NCBI RefSeq assembly: GCF_023159225.1
Contig: NC_063161.1
Coordinates: 125,402,958-125,466,957, forward strand
Length of the DNA: 64,000 nucleotides
Source of the DNA: Perognathus longimembris pacificus
Lineage: Eukaryota > Chordata > Mammalia > Rodentia > Heteromyidae
Reading direction: 5' to 3'
The translations under genes and the position numbers were made by a program. The stretch's first letter is position 1. The number at the start of each line of letters is the position of its first letter. Shown here in pieces: positions 11,565-23,060 of this stretch. The notes below the pieces were generated by a model. That model saw only the letters and a list, made by a program, of their open reading frames with translations, ran no database searches and was not told where the DNA came from.

Positions 11565-12625
11565 CCAGATCCTATGTACTCAAGTGGTAGAAGTGAAGCA
11601 ATCAAGCCATCTTTCAATCCAGGTGACACAAGCCAAGGACCTTAGCAATGAATAATGTGTGTTTCCTGGGGAGCACTTCCTAGAATAGCTCCTTTCAGGA
11701 GTTTGGATCCCAGGTTTCTAGTAGCTCCTCTGTAAGTAAACGATAGGTGCTGATCAACAATGAAAAACAGAGCTTCACTAGAAATGTCTGCATTCTACTG
11801 TTGTACTGAGATTTCTACAGTCAGGTGGGCAAAGTGGCAAAGACCCTCCCAATTCTCCCCCAGGTTTATGAACGTTCCTCTTCAGTTTCTCTCCTGCATG
11901 CCCTTCACACACAGAAGATTCTTACAATTCTGACATTGGCCTACTTCGTTTCATCGTCTATGCTGTTTCTAAATAAACCCACTAATTCTTATGATCACCA
12001 TGGCTTCTGCCGAGGCTTCCAAATCACTCCCATCCAAGTCCAGAGCCACACAACCAAATCCAGATACCTCCATTTGGCTTTCCCATACCCATTCAAGGCT
12101 CTTTGTCTATATAAAGAGCTCACCAGCTTCTCCTACAGCCTGTCTCTCCCTCCTCTCTATGTAATCTCGATGGCACAACCAGACACACAACTAGAAAGCT
12201 GAGCATCCCTCTGGTTTTCCTTTCCTCTTTCAGATCTTCTCCCCACTCCAAATCAAAGGCCAAGATCTTTACCTACTAAGTGATCCCTTCTTTCTCAACT
12301 CTGTCAGCACTGCTCTAATGCAAACTCTCATCATTCTTACCTTCAAGATTCAGGTTTTACTAATGGTACATATTTATTTGTTTAACTATATATTCCGCCA
12401 TGGTAAATTACTTTTATTGGGGCTCATTTTCTACCAGTTCAAACTATTCCTCTGTAGGAAGTTACTTTGTGAATAGTCTTCAGCTGGAACATATATATTA
12501 GTGCCAGAATAAAATGACAGCTCCCAGAAGCATCTAATACAAAGAGTTGGCAAGATAGGGGAATGCTATTAGAAACCCTTAGTAATTTTACCTACATAGA
12601 TTAATAACCAGTTTTGAGAACCATA
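11565..12625. other. Intronic DNA
   Basis: A 125-codon open frame lies at 11825-12202 but has no recognisable family or start context. Otherwise nothing recognised. Confidence 0.35.
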
Positions 12626-12628
12626 AGA

Positions 12629-12842
12629 GGGGGCTGGGAATATGGCTTAGCAGTAGAGTGCTTGCCTAGCATACATGAAGCCCTGGGTTCGATTCCTCAG
12701 CACCACATAAACAGAAAAAGCCAGAAGTGGTGCTCGGGCTCCAGTGGTAGAGTGTTAGCCTTGAGCAAAAAGAAGCCAGGGTCAGTGGTCAGACCCTGAG
12801 TTCAAGCCCCACGACTGGAAAAAAAATAAAAATAAAAATAAA
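12629..12842 (+). mobile_element. ID-like dimeric SINE
   Basis: Both halves present, with an (AAAAT)n-like tail. Confidence 0.9.
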
Positions 12843-13040
12843 ATCATAAGATATTATTGGGCATTTGTTTGCGTAGTAAGCCAAAGGTTTTACTGAAAGA
12901 GAAATAGAGACATGGCACACAACAATGACATTGTCCAATGGATTTGTGTGTGTGTTCACACATGCCACTAACTAATTTTTGATGCAACAAATATTTAGTG
13001 TCTTTATGTAAGAACACGCATAGATATAAAACAGAGTAAA

Positions 13041-13262
13041 TCACCAGTCTTATACCTGTAATCCTAGCTACTCAGGAGGCTAAGATCTGAGGATGGAGAT
13101 TCAAAGCCAGCCAGGGCATGAAAGTCTGTGAGACTCTTATCTCCAATTAACTATTAAATGCCATAAGTAGAGCTGTGGCTCAAATGGTAAAGAGCTAGAC
13201 CTGAGCAAAAAACCTCAGGGACAGCACTCAGGCCCTGAGTTCAAACCCCAGAACCAGTACCA
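13041..13262 (+). mobile_element. Long SINE with 7SL-like head and tRNA-like tail
   Basis: Head TACCTGTAATCCTAGCTACT, middle TGAGACTCTTATCTCCAATT, then the tail module with GTTCAAACCCCAGAACC. Confidence 0.85.
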
Positions 13263-13504
13263 CTGGTCAAAGGATACAAAGCTGTGTGATACCATTGGAG
13301 TAGAGGTACAAAAGTGCTTATGACTTTAATAGTCTCATGGAATTTCAAAGAAGCAGCAGCAGAAATAGTAGTGAACATTAAATGAAGATGTGAATTATCC
13401 TGTGTCATTCTGTGATCTCCTCAATCACTCTCCAGCACTTGACTTTGTCCATTGCTCATCTTCCTAAACAATTACAACTATCCCTGTCCCTGAGACATGG
13501 CTTC

Positions 13505-13590
13505 ATTATTTTCATTCAATCACTCAACAAATAAATAACTGAGCACCTGCTTTGTGTCAGGTTTTGTGCTAGGTATCAAAATGTACCATC
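13505..13590 (+). mobile_element. L2-like relic
   Basis: TCAACAAATAAATAACTGAG and CACCTGCTTTGTGTCAGG follow the typical L2 3' text. Confidence 0.5.
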
Positions 13591-13654
13591 AGCCAGGTTT
13601 GATAAACCACTTGTCTAGGCCTAATATTCATGATGGGCTTATCATGTAGACTGC

Positions 13655-13655
<1 letters not shown>

Positions 13656-13707
<52 letters not shown>
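13656..13707 (+). repeat. (AC)26 microsatellite
   Basis: Perfect dinucleotide run. Confidence 0.95.
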
Positions 13708-13708
<1 letters not shown>

Positions 13709-13709
13709 A

Positions 13710-16560
13710 TTAGCTCCAATTGATGTCATACATATATTAACAGAGATACACATAGGATTAATCTCAAAGCAAATAAACATTTTTATCATCCTGTTCTGTT
13801 ATTTTAAAAACAGATATAAAAGTTCTTCTATCTCCATCCATGGAGCAATCCAGGTCTTGTCATCTCTGTGGGTTCTACTGGGCATTAAGGGGGGAGCCAT
13901 AAACAAACTGTCTGCTGCCCCTCCCAGCATGGAACTTCATGGTGAGTGAGAAAAAACACATAACCCAGCACACATAGCAAAGTAGTACTGACAGCGGCTG
14001 CCAGGAAGAAGGAAAGCCTCTGTCTTCCCTAAAGCGGTCATATTTTCATAATTTGGATGCATCCATGTAATACTGAGTCATTATGAACCTATATATTAGG
14101 TACAACATTAAGAAACATACAACCAAGAAAGGGACTAGAAAACCAGGTTACCCCCAAAGGGCAGGCTGTATGAGTGAGTGAGTTGGCAGGCTAACAGGGT
14201 AGATCTAGCGAAATGAACTGTACACAACTTTGCAGTGACAATTATTTATATGACCTGTGGTAAGTGCTTCAGATTTGGACACCAATTTCTTATCCCTAGG
14301 CTCTCTCTGGGGCCCAATCACCTTCTGACCCCACAAATGGAATGACTAGTGCTCACGTACTGAGTAACTGGAATGATCAACAAGTTACTCTCACTCTGGC
14401 TTGAAACTTACCACTTTGTGGGAAGTAATAAATCTTAACAGCAAATGCCATGTGCCCTGAGCTAAATCAAAGCTATCTTGTCTAGACTGAACTGTCTCAT
14501 TTCTCCATTTTGTCAAATTACACCTGGCCCTTTATGGTTACCCTTAAAATCCACATGAACTTCACAGGGTTCCATGGACAGAAAGATAGGCCCTGCCAAT
14601 CAGCTTTCCCTTGGAGCAGAACTGGACCACATACAAATTACCCCAGGGCCATCTAGGAAGTAAAGCCAGATAGCACAAAAACAACATTAGCATTCCAAAG
14701 CATATCTTGAAAATGAAAGACTGGCCAGTTGTGACAGAAACATCTAGGGGCAAAAATGTTTCCTTCACTGGCATTCTTTTCAACTTTCTGATTTTGAGAT
14801 ATATTCAGGTAGCAAGACTGACTAATGACCTGAATTACGTGTGAGCGTGTGTGTGTATATGTGTGTGTGTGCACGTCTGCATGTGTATCCTCTTTGCACT
14901 GTTGTTAGGGATATGTGCACAAGTACAAAGAAATAAAAACAATTGTAGCTCTTCAAGAGATGAAAAGGTAGCAGAGGAAAGGCTTCTTCAAGAGTGTCTG
15001 CCATTTTGAATTCTGCTCAGAGAAATAAATGGAAGTTTGCTTGGTAAACAGAGTTGCCACATTAAATAGGCTCCCAGGTAAATTTGAATTTCTGATCAAT
15101 AATGAATTATTTTATAATCCAAAGATGTCTCAGATATTGGATGGCTATCTGATTTGCTAAATCATGCAGTCTTAATGGTGAGAAAGGGGCAGACATACAA
15201 ATCAGCCATACCTTCTTTTTTGTCATGAATATTGTATATATCAACTTCAGTGAACATGTGCAGTACATGGGAAATGAGATCCATGTCACAGGGAAGCCTT
15301 AAGATTATTCCTCTCCTACTTAAAACACTGCAGACATAGCTACTTCCTCAACTGCAACACCTTCAACATAACCCCCATGGCAACTTACTCCTCTTTCTAC
15401 AAGACCTCAGTTTTGATTAAATGCTTTAATAAATTAGAATATAATACTGGAATGGCAGCAAAGAGGAAAACTGAACTAAAAGAGATAAAGCAATAAAACT
15501 GTGCTTGCTGGAAAAATACAGAGAGATTCAAGAAGGTTGACAATAGCCAAATTAGTTGCCATCTCCATCGAATAAGGAACAGGCAACTGTACAACCCCTC
15601 AGCTTGATTAACACTGCTGAACTGTCTCAAACGAGCAGAAAGTACAATAATCACCACCAGCATGTTGGGTGGAGAGGTTTTAAATTGGGAGCTCCACACT
15701 TACAATTATTCATTTCAAAAACCTATAATTAAGGCATCACAAAGGCCCCAAAGAACAACCAGTTCTAAGTGAGCCTGCTGAAGAAGTTTCAGGTTGAAGT
15801 CATATGAGATACATAAGAAATGTACCCTTAGAGGCAGTTGATTTGTATTTATACATACTGTGCACAAGTGTGCATATGAAGGTATGTGTGTGCTAATGGA
15901 AAGCTCCAAGAATACACTGAACCCCCATATACCTATGTTGTCCATATCAGCTGAGTAGGAACTGAGCTACAGACAAGTTGACATTTGCTTTAGTTATGGT
16001 CCTCTCTGAACATGGTTAAGTTTAAAAAGGTATGTTGATCCCATTTTAGATATATACTAATTTTCTAGTTCCATGTGCCTGCTCTTAAAAGGAGTTTTGC
16101 CTTTTAAAACAATCACTTGTTGACCAAAGGCAAGAAATGCTAAAACCTAGGCAAATAAAAATATGAGAATAAAAATCATTCACTGACATTTTTCTGTACA
16201 TATCTATTATCTGTCCATTATCTATATTTGTACATATCTATGTTTAACATATACTTATAGACACTATATACTCCTAAAAAAAAGTTGTTTTTAAGCTCTA
16301 AAGTTTCAATCCACATAAGATTTTTAGTGTTTGAGCAGTGTTCCACTGAGAGATTACTTAACCAAGCAAGTACTTATTGCTGAACGTTTGTGTTGTTCTC
16401 CATTGTTTTTTCTGTAATAAACTTCCTTACAGCTATGTCTTTTTAGGAAAACATAATTTGTTCTAAGGATAAACTTCAAGAGAGAGAAATGGTCAAAGAT
16501 GATGCATGTCTTTAAAGGCCTTCATCAACATCACAATTTTGCCCTTTAAGAAAGTTGTGC
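13710..16560. other. Intronic DNA
   Basis: An imperfect TG-rich patch lies at 14842-14873. No gene or clear repeat is recognised. Confidence 0.4.
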
Positions 16561-16563
16561 CCA

Positions 16564-16766
16564 GGGGCTGGGAATATGACCTAGTCATAAAGTGCTCGCC
16601 TCATGTACATGAAGCCCTGGGTTCGATTCCTCAGCACAACATATATAGAAAAAAAATCCAGAAGTGGCGCTGTGGCTCAAGTAGTAGAGTGCTAGCCTTG
16701 AGCAAAAAGAAGCCAGGGACGTGCTCAGGCCCTGAGTTCAAGCCCCAGGACTGACCAAAAAAAAAA
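16564..16766 (+). mobile_element. ID-like dimeric SINE
   Basis: Both halves and an A-tail, about 1 kb upstream of IFNK. Confidence 0.9.
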
Positions 16767-16949
16767 GGTGGACCCATTTATAAGCTTAATGTGTCCGGAT
16801 TCAGGGGAAAACAAAAGCAAAAACCTAAACTATATTATGCTCTGATGACCTAGCCATCAATAATCACAACTGTGTGGTCAATATCCACAGGTAGCTTCAT
16901 GAAAGAAAGTATTTGGCTATATGATCAAGTACAAAAATGTATTTTCCTG

Positions 16950-17168
16950 TTGGGTGCCAATGACTCACATTTGTAACTCTAGGTACTCAGGAAGATGAGG
17001 TCAGAAGATCCAGTTCAAAGTCAGCCTGAGGAAACAAATCCTAGAGACTTTTATACCTAACCAGCAAAAGTCAGAAGCAGAGGTGTGGCTCAAATGGTAG
17101 AGAGCACCAGCCTTGAGCAGAAAAAACTAAGAGAGATCTTGAGGCCCTGAGTTCAAACATTCCCCCTT
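16950..17168 (+). mobile_element. Long SINE with 7SL-like head and tRNA-like tail (old)
   Basis: Diverged head (GACTCACATTTGTAACTCTA), middle and tail (GTGTGGCTCAAATGGTAGAG). Confidence 0.75.
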
Positions 17169-17214
17169 TCCCTGTATTGGCCTAAAAAAGTATTTTCCTG
17201 ACTTTAGTTGGTAT

Positions 17215-17460
17215 CTTTTTCTTTTTTTTTCTTTTTTTGTTTTCTGTTCTTTTCTTTTCCTTTTGTCTTTTGTTCCCCTGACTCGAACTTGCTATCTGAT
17301 GCTTTATACTCATTGGCTGGTGCCTTACCACCTGAGCCATGCCTCCAGCCCCTCCTTTCCTTTTCTCTTTTCTTTTCTTTTTCTTTCACTTTTACAGTGC
17401 TGGGCAGGGAACTCAGAGCCTTATCTATGGTAGGCAAGCACTATCACTGAACTACATTCC
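17215..17460 (-). mobile_element. Two old tRNA/ID-like SINE relics in tandem
   Basis: T-rich run then GCCTTACCACCTGAGCCATG (tail module) and TGGTAGGCAAGCACTATCAC (ID-like), both minus. They end about 150 bp before the IFNK IRF-type element. Confidence 0.6.
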
Positions 17461-17616
17461 TTTTCCTTCTGTATCAGTTTTGTCATGATGAGTCTTGAAC
17501 ACTGAAAGTGTCATCTAAGCATATAAGGTAAAGGAATAATAATAGTCTCTTCACTTAGACAAAAAAAAAATCTCCAAAGACAGGGTAGTCACCCACAGTT
17601 TAAGAATGCCGTTGAG

Positions 17617-17626
17617 GAAAAGGAAA
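17617..17626 (+). promoter_or_regulatory. IRF/ISRE-type element upstream of IFNK
   Basis: GAAAAGGAAA fits the GAAANNGAAA core bound by interferon regulatory factors. It lies about 75 bp upstream of the TATA box, a usual place for virus-response elements in type I interferon promoters. Confidence 0.45.
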
Positions 17627-17692
17627 AAGGCTACAGTCCTAATAGTTGTAAAATGACTAGTGAACTAACTCCTCCCACTAAAGACCTTCAGG

Positions 17693-17700
17693 TATATAAA
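17693..17700 (+). promoter_or_regulatory. IFNK: IFNK TATA box
   Basis: TATATAAA lies 78 bp before the ATG, so transcription would start around 17725 with a 5' UTR of roughly 45 nt. Confidence 0.6.
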
Positions 17701-17770
17701 ATGACATGCAAGAAGACCTAAAACATCATTGTCGACCTTAGATGTTGTGGAATTTTTAGCTCAGAAAAAA

Positions 17771-18373
17771 ATGAGCATAAAGGCTGACATAACTCCAAAG
17801 TATTTGTGGCTTGTATTCCTTGTGGGTCTGTTCATTAGCCCCATTCTATCTCAATGTGTTCTCTTGAGTAGAATGCACCTGGAGAATCTGAAACTTATGA
17901 TTATTAGCGACTCACTCCTGATAGCATGTCTAAGAGAAATCCGTGCTTTTGACTTGCCCACAGGAAATGGATCAGATGCTCACCCTACAAAAAGTGACAT
18001 CAAGGAAGCTTTGTATGAAATAACCACACAGGTCTTGAGTATCTTCAGTCAATACAATTCCAACTCCACTTGGGAAAAGAAACACCTGACAGAAATCAAA
18101 ATGAGACTTTCAGAGCAAATAATGTACCTAGAACAATGTATACGGGAAGAGAAGGAAAAAAACAACCACATGAAAGAAATGGAAGAGGACAAGATGGAAC
18201 ACTCAGGAGAGAAGGTGCTCCAACCGGTTACCCTGGAATGGAGAAGTTATTTCAACAGAATCCAAAAGTATCTGAAAGATAAGAAATACAGTTCTTGTGC
18301 CTGGAGGATTGTCCAAGTGGAAATCAGAAGATGTTTCTCCTTTTTTCTCACCAAACTGCTCTTGAAGAAATAA
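17771..18373 (+). CDS. IFNK: Interferon kappa, type I interferon
   Basis: An uninterrupted 200-codon frame. Type I interferons bind the IFNAR1/IFNAR2 receptor and switch on JAK-STAT antiviral genes; kappa is the keratinocyte form. A hydrophobic signal peptide spans about residues 11-27 (LWLVFLVGLFISPIL). Five cysteines stand at 29, 53, 123, 176 and 188. The C-terminal block SSCAWRIVQVEIRRC is the classic type I interferon CAWxxVxxEIxR signature. Sequons NGS (66-68) and NST (98-100) are possible N-glycosylation sites. It is 200 residues against 207 in human, mainly because the segment between the first two cysteines is about five residues shorter. The start was chosen because the frame 5' of it has no ATG (only TTG). 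In human the gene also lies in the first MOB3B intron. A donor-like GTACAG directly follows the TAAG of the stop, so a 3' UTR intron is possible. Confidence 0.93.
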   Translation: MSIKADITPKYLWLVFLVGLFISPILSQCVLLSRMHLENLKLMIISDSLLIACLREIRAFDLPTGNGSDAHPTKSDIKEALYEITTQVLSIFSQYNSNSTWEKKHLTEIKMRLSEQIMYLEQCIREEKEKNNHMKEMEEDKMEHSGEKVLQPVTLEWRSYFNRIQKYLKDKKYSSCAWRIVQVEIRRCFSFFLTKLLLKK

Positions 18374-20035
18374 GGTACAGTTTTAAAATTAACATCATAT
18401 TTCTCTCTAAAATCTCCTTTTTCCACCTCCTTCACCTCCTTTTTAAAGTGATTTGTGTCCTTTTAGAAGCAGTCTTGTCCTCTGCTTGGAATGTTGGAAA
18501 TTTATGTAACGCTAGCTGTCTGGAAAACTTTCCATTGGAACACGAGACACTTTACCTCTCTAAAAAAAGATAAGCTAATCATTTTCTAGGGGATTTAAGG
18601 GATTTTGTTAGAAAATCTTGAAGATCACTTTAGAAGAGTAAGATTTCCTCTCCATTTCTACTCTTCTTCCTTTTCTTTGATCATTTTGTATTGGCCTTGC
18701 TCTACCACCTTTGAAAGTCACCATGACAATGGCTAAAAAATATGGAACAGAGACTGTTGTGAAATGTAACATTTCAATGACTAGCCTCTCTGAGTATGGA
18801 GGTTGCTTATTCTGTAAAAATTCAGTACCTTAAAAACTTGCACAAGCTCTACAGAGTCAAAATCCTTCCTTTTCCCCACTCCTTCCCAAAGAAAAACAGT
18901 TGCCCATTTGCTTATCAGTTTGGTTTGTTATGAAATGATGCAGTTTGAAAAATGGTATGGGTTTGCTTTAAGAGTGAAAATCTACAGTGAAATTTGAATG
19001 GATGGTTCAATTAGCTGACTATTAAGCTCCAATTTAGCCCTTGGGAACCTATAAATTTAGTGCAGAGCTCTCATCTTGCCTGATACATATCATTTGCTTC
19101 CTGCACCTGAAGTTATAAAAAAGTATTGAGAATATGGCCCAGTAGTAAAGCAGTTTTGTAGCATGTATTATTGAAACAAAAAAAAAAAAGGGAAGGTATG
19201 GAAATTGCTGGTATTGTCATTATCAGTTTTTCATTGACCCTTTGTGCACTTAAAAATAAATTCCTGGAGTCACATTATTTACATTGGGGTTTCCCAACTA
19301 AAAGACCACTTTTTTTGTTGTTCAGTTAAGTATATGAGGAATTCTAACATATTAATACCATTGATTTTTTAAATTTATCTCTATCCAGCTTACCTAAATT
19401 ATTTACTCAACTCTTCTTATATGGACCTTTGTTTTAACTCACCACCTAGCTAAATTAATTCTCTTCTCTCTCTATTCTCTCTATTCAGAATCATCTGTTT
19501 TCAAGACTGTGGCTACCCAAATTTTGAAAAGAGGGCAAAATGTACCTGATTCAGCCCTTGGAAACTCTCCTGTAAAGACTATTACTGATATACTGTTGAA
19601 TTGTTCAGATTTAAGATTGTTTTGAGTTCAGAACTCAAAGGGATATAGCCAAAAAAAAGCAAGCCCTAGGATAAAAGTAAGGCAATCTTCAGTCAAGAAG
19701 GTTAGAAGAATTGTTTAAAATAATAAGTTATGGATCACAGAATATGCGTTATTAGCAGATGATCAAATAATAAAATAACCCAGTGTGACCTATCCAGCAT
19801 AAACAAAAATAGAGTTGTTTCAAATTGTTTCACAACCAGATGGTAGGGCCTACAAGCCATAAAGTAAAGGAGTACAGGTATACACGCTACTAAGCAGAAA
19901 GTATACACTCATTATTTAATGCCTTTGCTTGATATCCCTAATAACCATCCTGGAATGATGGCAGTTACTTTAGCAATTTATGGGTTACAATCCCACCAAA
20001 TGTCTGTTATATTCAAAGGAAGAGAATTTCTGAAG
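18374..20035. other. IFNK 3' flank, probable 3' UTR and MOB3B intron
   Basis: AATAAA at 19255-19260 is a candidate polyadenylation signal for IFNK. A diverged ID-like relic with an A-tail lies at 19122-19190. Nothing else recognised. Confidence 0.35.
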
Positions 20036-20039
20036 AGGA

Positions 20040-20134
20040 GATGGGGATGTATGTAGTTCAGTGACAGAGTGCTTGCCTAATATGTGTTAAGACCCTGAGT
20101 TCAGTCCTACCACCACAAGGTGGAAAAAAAAAAA
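20040..20134 (+). mobile_element. ID-like SINE, single unit
   Basis: TGTAGTTCAGTGACAGAGTG, GCTTGCCTAATATGTG and GAGTTCAGTCCTACCACC then A-tail: a monomeric ID-type element without the right half. Confidence 0.7.
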
Positions 20135-20375
20135 ACCAAGAAGAAAAAGTAGGAGACAGATGAATAGAAGGAAAAGAAGAAGAATTGGCCAAGAAGATGA
20201 ACACTTTCCAGTCAATACAGACTGTCTGACTATGAGAGGACAGGGCCAGAAGTGAGAACAATTCTTTTATAAAGAACACATGGAATCAAGAGAAGAAAGA
20301 AGAGACCTGTTGAAAAAATAAGGACTAATATCATCAAAGAAGAAACGCCATCAGACAATATGAAAATGGCTATTT

Positions 20376-20421
20376 GGGGCTGGGAATACGGCCTAGTGGC
20401 TAGAGTGCTTGCCTCATATAC
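20376..20421 (+). mobile_element. 3'-truncated ID-like SINE fragment with 16-bp TSD
   Basis: Only the first 46 nt of the dimer (GGGGCTGGGAATACGGCCTA to CTCATATA). It is flanked by ATGAAAATGGCTATTT (20360-20375) and ATGAAAATGGTTATTT (20422-20437). There is no A-tail. In full copies the next bases are CATGAA, which match the start of the right flank. Confidence 0.8.
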
Positions 20422-20692
20422 ATGAAAATGGTTATTTTTGCTTCTGATTAAAGAAAGGCAAAATAAGACAAACAATAAAATATTTTTCCATTGACATGGC
20501 AGAGAACAGAGCAAATACACTGTCCTATGCTGTCCTGTTTTTATCATTTTTGGCAAATGATAAACCAGCATATGTTTATCACAGACCATATGACAATCTT
20601 CAGTATCCTAAAAAGTGCATCCATCTTATCAAATATTCAGTAATCTATCCCAAAGAAATAATTGAGAATATTGCTTATTGGAGCTTTGTTTA

Positions 20693-20912
20693 TATTATCC
20701 TCCTAAAAATCCTAGATACTCAGAAGGCCAAAATCAGAAGATCACAGTTTAGAGCCAGCCAGGCAGGAAAGCCCATAAGATCCTTTTCTGCAATTAACCA
20801 CCAAAAAAATCCAGAAGTGGGGCTGCAGCTCATGTGTTAGAGCACCAGCCTTGAGCAAAAAAGCTAAGGGATAGAGTCCAGGCCCAGAGTTCAAGCCCAT
20901 TACTAGCACAAA
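20693..20912 (+). mobile_element. Long SINE with 7SL-like head and tRNA-like tail
   Basis: AATCCTAGATACTCAGAAGG, GCAATTAACCACCAAAAAAA and CAGAGTTCAAGCCCATTACT mark head, middle and tail; the end is CAAA-rich. Confidence 0.85.
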
Positions 20913-21346
20913 TAACAAAACAAAACAATAAACCCTCACCTCGCTGTATTTTCTACATTTTAACCTGTAAATTAAAATAGAATATTTTAACTGTAAAACT
21001 GAAAAAAAACTGCACAAGCTTATCTTCTGCTAATAACTGAAAAGAGTTTGGTGAGACAAGCAAAATTTAATGATGACTTTGGTACTGTCCTTTCATTGTT
21101 TTGTTGCTGCTAAATTTCCAAGAATCTTTCCCTGGGGATCATTTTCATAATGAAATATTTATAAAGTAGCTCCTCCTTCAAAGATTTAGATTTTTTTTGA
21201 TCCCATAGAGAGCATCCAGAAGTCTCTGGAGAAAGTTGTCTGTGTGTCCACATTCCTAACTTAGCAATCTTCCTTCTAAGTTCTCTTATGTTAGTAGAGG
21301 GCAACCACATCTGTGCAGAACCCAAGTTTCCACTTCACACGTTGGA

Positions 21347-21530
21347 ATAGGGCTGGGGCACCGCACATACTTAGTGTGGAGGAGGAGTTGGGTTCCATCC
21401 CTAGTACTAGGGGAAAAGTTTCCAAGTGGGCACCGGTCACAGGGCCTTGGAGGTGTGGCTCCAGTGATACAGAGTAGAATACTACACACCCTTTTATGCT
21501 GAGTTCAATCCCTAGTGGGGAGGGGGTATT
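21347..21530 (+). mobile_element. Old ID/tRNA-like SINE relics
   Basis: GGGTTCCATCCCTAGTACTA and GAGGTGTGGCTCCAGTG are decayed left- and tail-type pieces at the edge of the CpG island. Confidence 0.4.
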
Positions 21531-22020
21531 GTCTCTACATAAGCCACCTCCCTCCCAGGAACTGGTGAGGTATGGAAAATCGGAGGACAAAAAGAGTGTC
21601 ATTGACTACCCTTGATTGTTCGGTGTCCCACAGAAAACACTGGCAACACCAGGTCTACCGAGAGGCTACAAGGTCTAGGTTTTAACAGATGCCCAGATTC
21701 CCCGCATAAGCAGGCACATGCTCCTCCTGAAACCACGCGCGGGGCAGGGGGGCGGTTGTCTAGTCTGGGAGGCTATTTTACATTGGCCTAATTCCTCAAT
21801 AAATAATCCACACGTCACTAAAAATCACACCACGAATAAGCACCGAATTTGCCCCCGGGGAAACGGAGCCACCTGAAATCTTAACAGGCGCCATTTCCAT
21901 CTCCAGGGAAAGTCGGGGCTGGGGGCTAGCCACCTGTTCTCCAGAAGGCTTAAACACGACTCGGGCCGTGTCCGTACTACATGCGCCAGGTCTACTTTTC
22001 CTACCAGGCTAGGAGGTGGG

Positions 22021-22050
22021 GACGGGGCGGGGGGGAGGGGGAGGAGGAGG
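22021..22050 (+). other. G-rich tract with G-quadruplex potential
   Basis: At least four closely spaced G runs of 3-7 bases in 30 bp at the left side of the CpG island. Similar but weaker runs lie at 22539-22553 and 22681-22700. Confidence 0.6.
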
Positions 22051-23058
22051 AATTTAAACTTTGAGCAGTCGGTGAAGTCCGATCCCCAGGCAGATTCTGC
22101 GGTGAGCCATTGCACCACTACTCCCAGGCACTCCAGCAACTTCCCGGGTTACCTGCATCTCCATTCACTTCATGGGGAATCGTCTACCTTCCGGCCTAGG
22201 GGAAATGTGCAGAGCCCACAACCTCGGCTTTCTGCCTAATAGAGGAGAGCTGAGAGAACGCGCTCCCATGAGCCTGCGACCCTGGCCCAGCCAGATCGAG
22301 GACACCTTGGATTTTCAGGCAGCTTTCACTCGCTCGAAAGCGACAGCAACCTTCACGCTTCCGCGCCTTTCCCAGTGCAAGAGGGACAAGATCCGAGAAA
22401 TGCGCCCGGGGCCGCGAGGAAGCAACGAGTTTTCTCTCTAACCACAGGGCGGGGTGGGGCGGACTCTCAGGGGTTCAGCTTCCCTCCCTTCCTAGCAGGG
22501 GATCCCAGACCCGGGCTGGCCCAGTGCTGTGGAAGGCAAGGGGGGGGGGCGGGAAAAAGGACCTCCCTCCCCCCCCGGCCCCCACCTGATGTTGGAAAAG
22601 CAAACAATGGGAGAAACGCGCAGAAACAAAAGACCATAAACCGCAGTTCCGCGCGCGCGGTGCGGGCGGAGAACATCTACGGGGAGGAGGAGGGGGAGGG
22701 AGGAGGAAGGGAAGGGATATCAAGTGGTTTAGGGTCTCCAAGCCCCGGGGGTGGGATGGGGGATGACTCCCTCCCTCAGCATTTTGCCACCCACGCCTCA
22801 GAGGAGTCCGACGGTGTTGAAGAGAAGAATGAAATAAAAGTTGGAGTTTGCACCTTCTCCTAGTGCAGGGAACCCGAGGGGCTGGGGGGATTCCAGGTGT
22901 CTTGACAGTTGGCCCCAAAGTCCAGCGACATTTGGGCAAGTTGTTGTTGTTTTTTTTTTTCTTCTTCTGGGAGGAGAAAGGGGTGCTACCGGGCTGAGTG
23001 GGTCCCAGGCAGCCCCCAGCCAAGTCTCCACACTCGAAAGTCCTGGACGCCCAAACGA

Positions 23059-23060
<2 letters not shown>

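Noticed and set aside
11825..12202. 125-codon open frame
   Set aside because: No recognisable protein family, no signal of coding bias, and no neighbouring splice or promoter structure.
17729..17770. In-frame extension of IFNK upstream of the chosen ATG
   Set aside because: It begins with TTG and contains no ATG; the TATA box places transcription start near 17725, so the first usable start is at 17771.
18070..18282. 70-codon frame overlapping IFNK in another frame
   Set aside because: A shadow of the IFNK coding sequence.
22061..22140. tRNA-like text on the minus strand (GTGGTGCAATGGCTCACCGC)
   Set aside because: No consistent cloverleaf could be drawn by eye and the B-box is poor; probably chance in GC-rich DNA.
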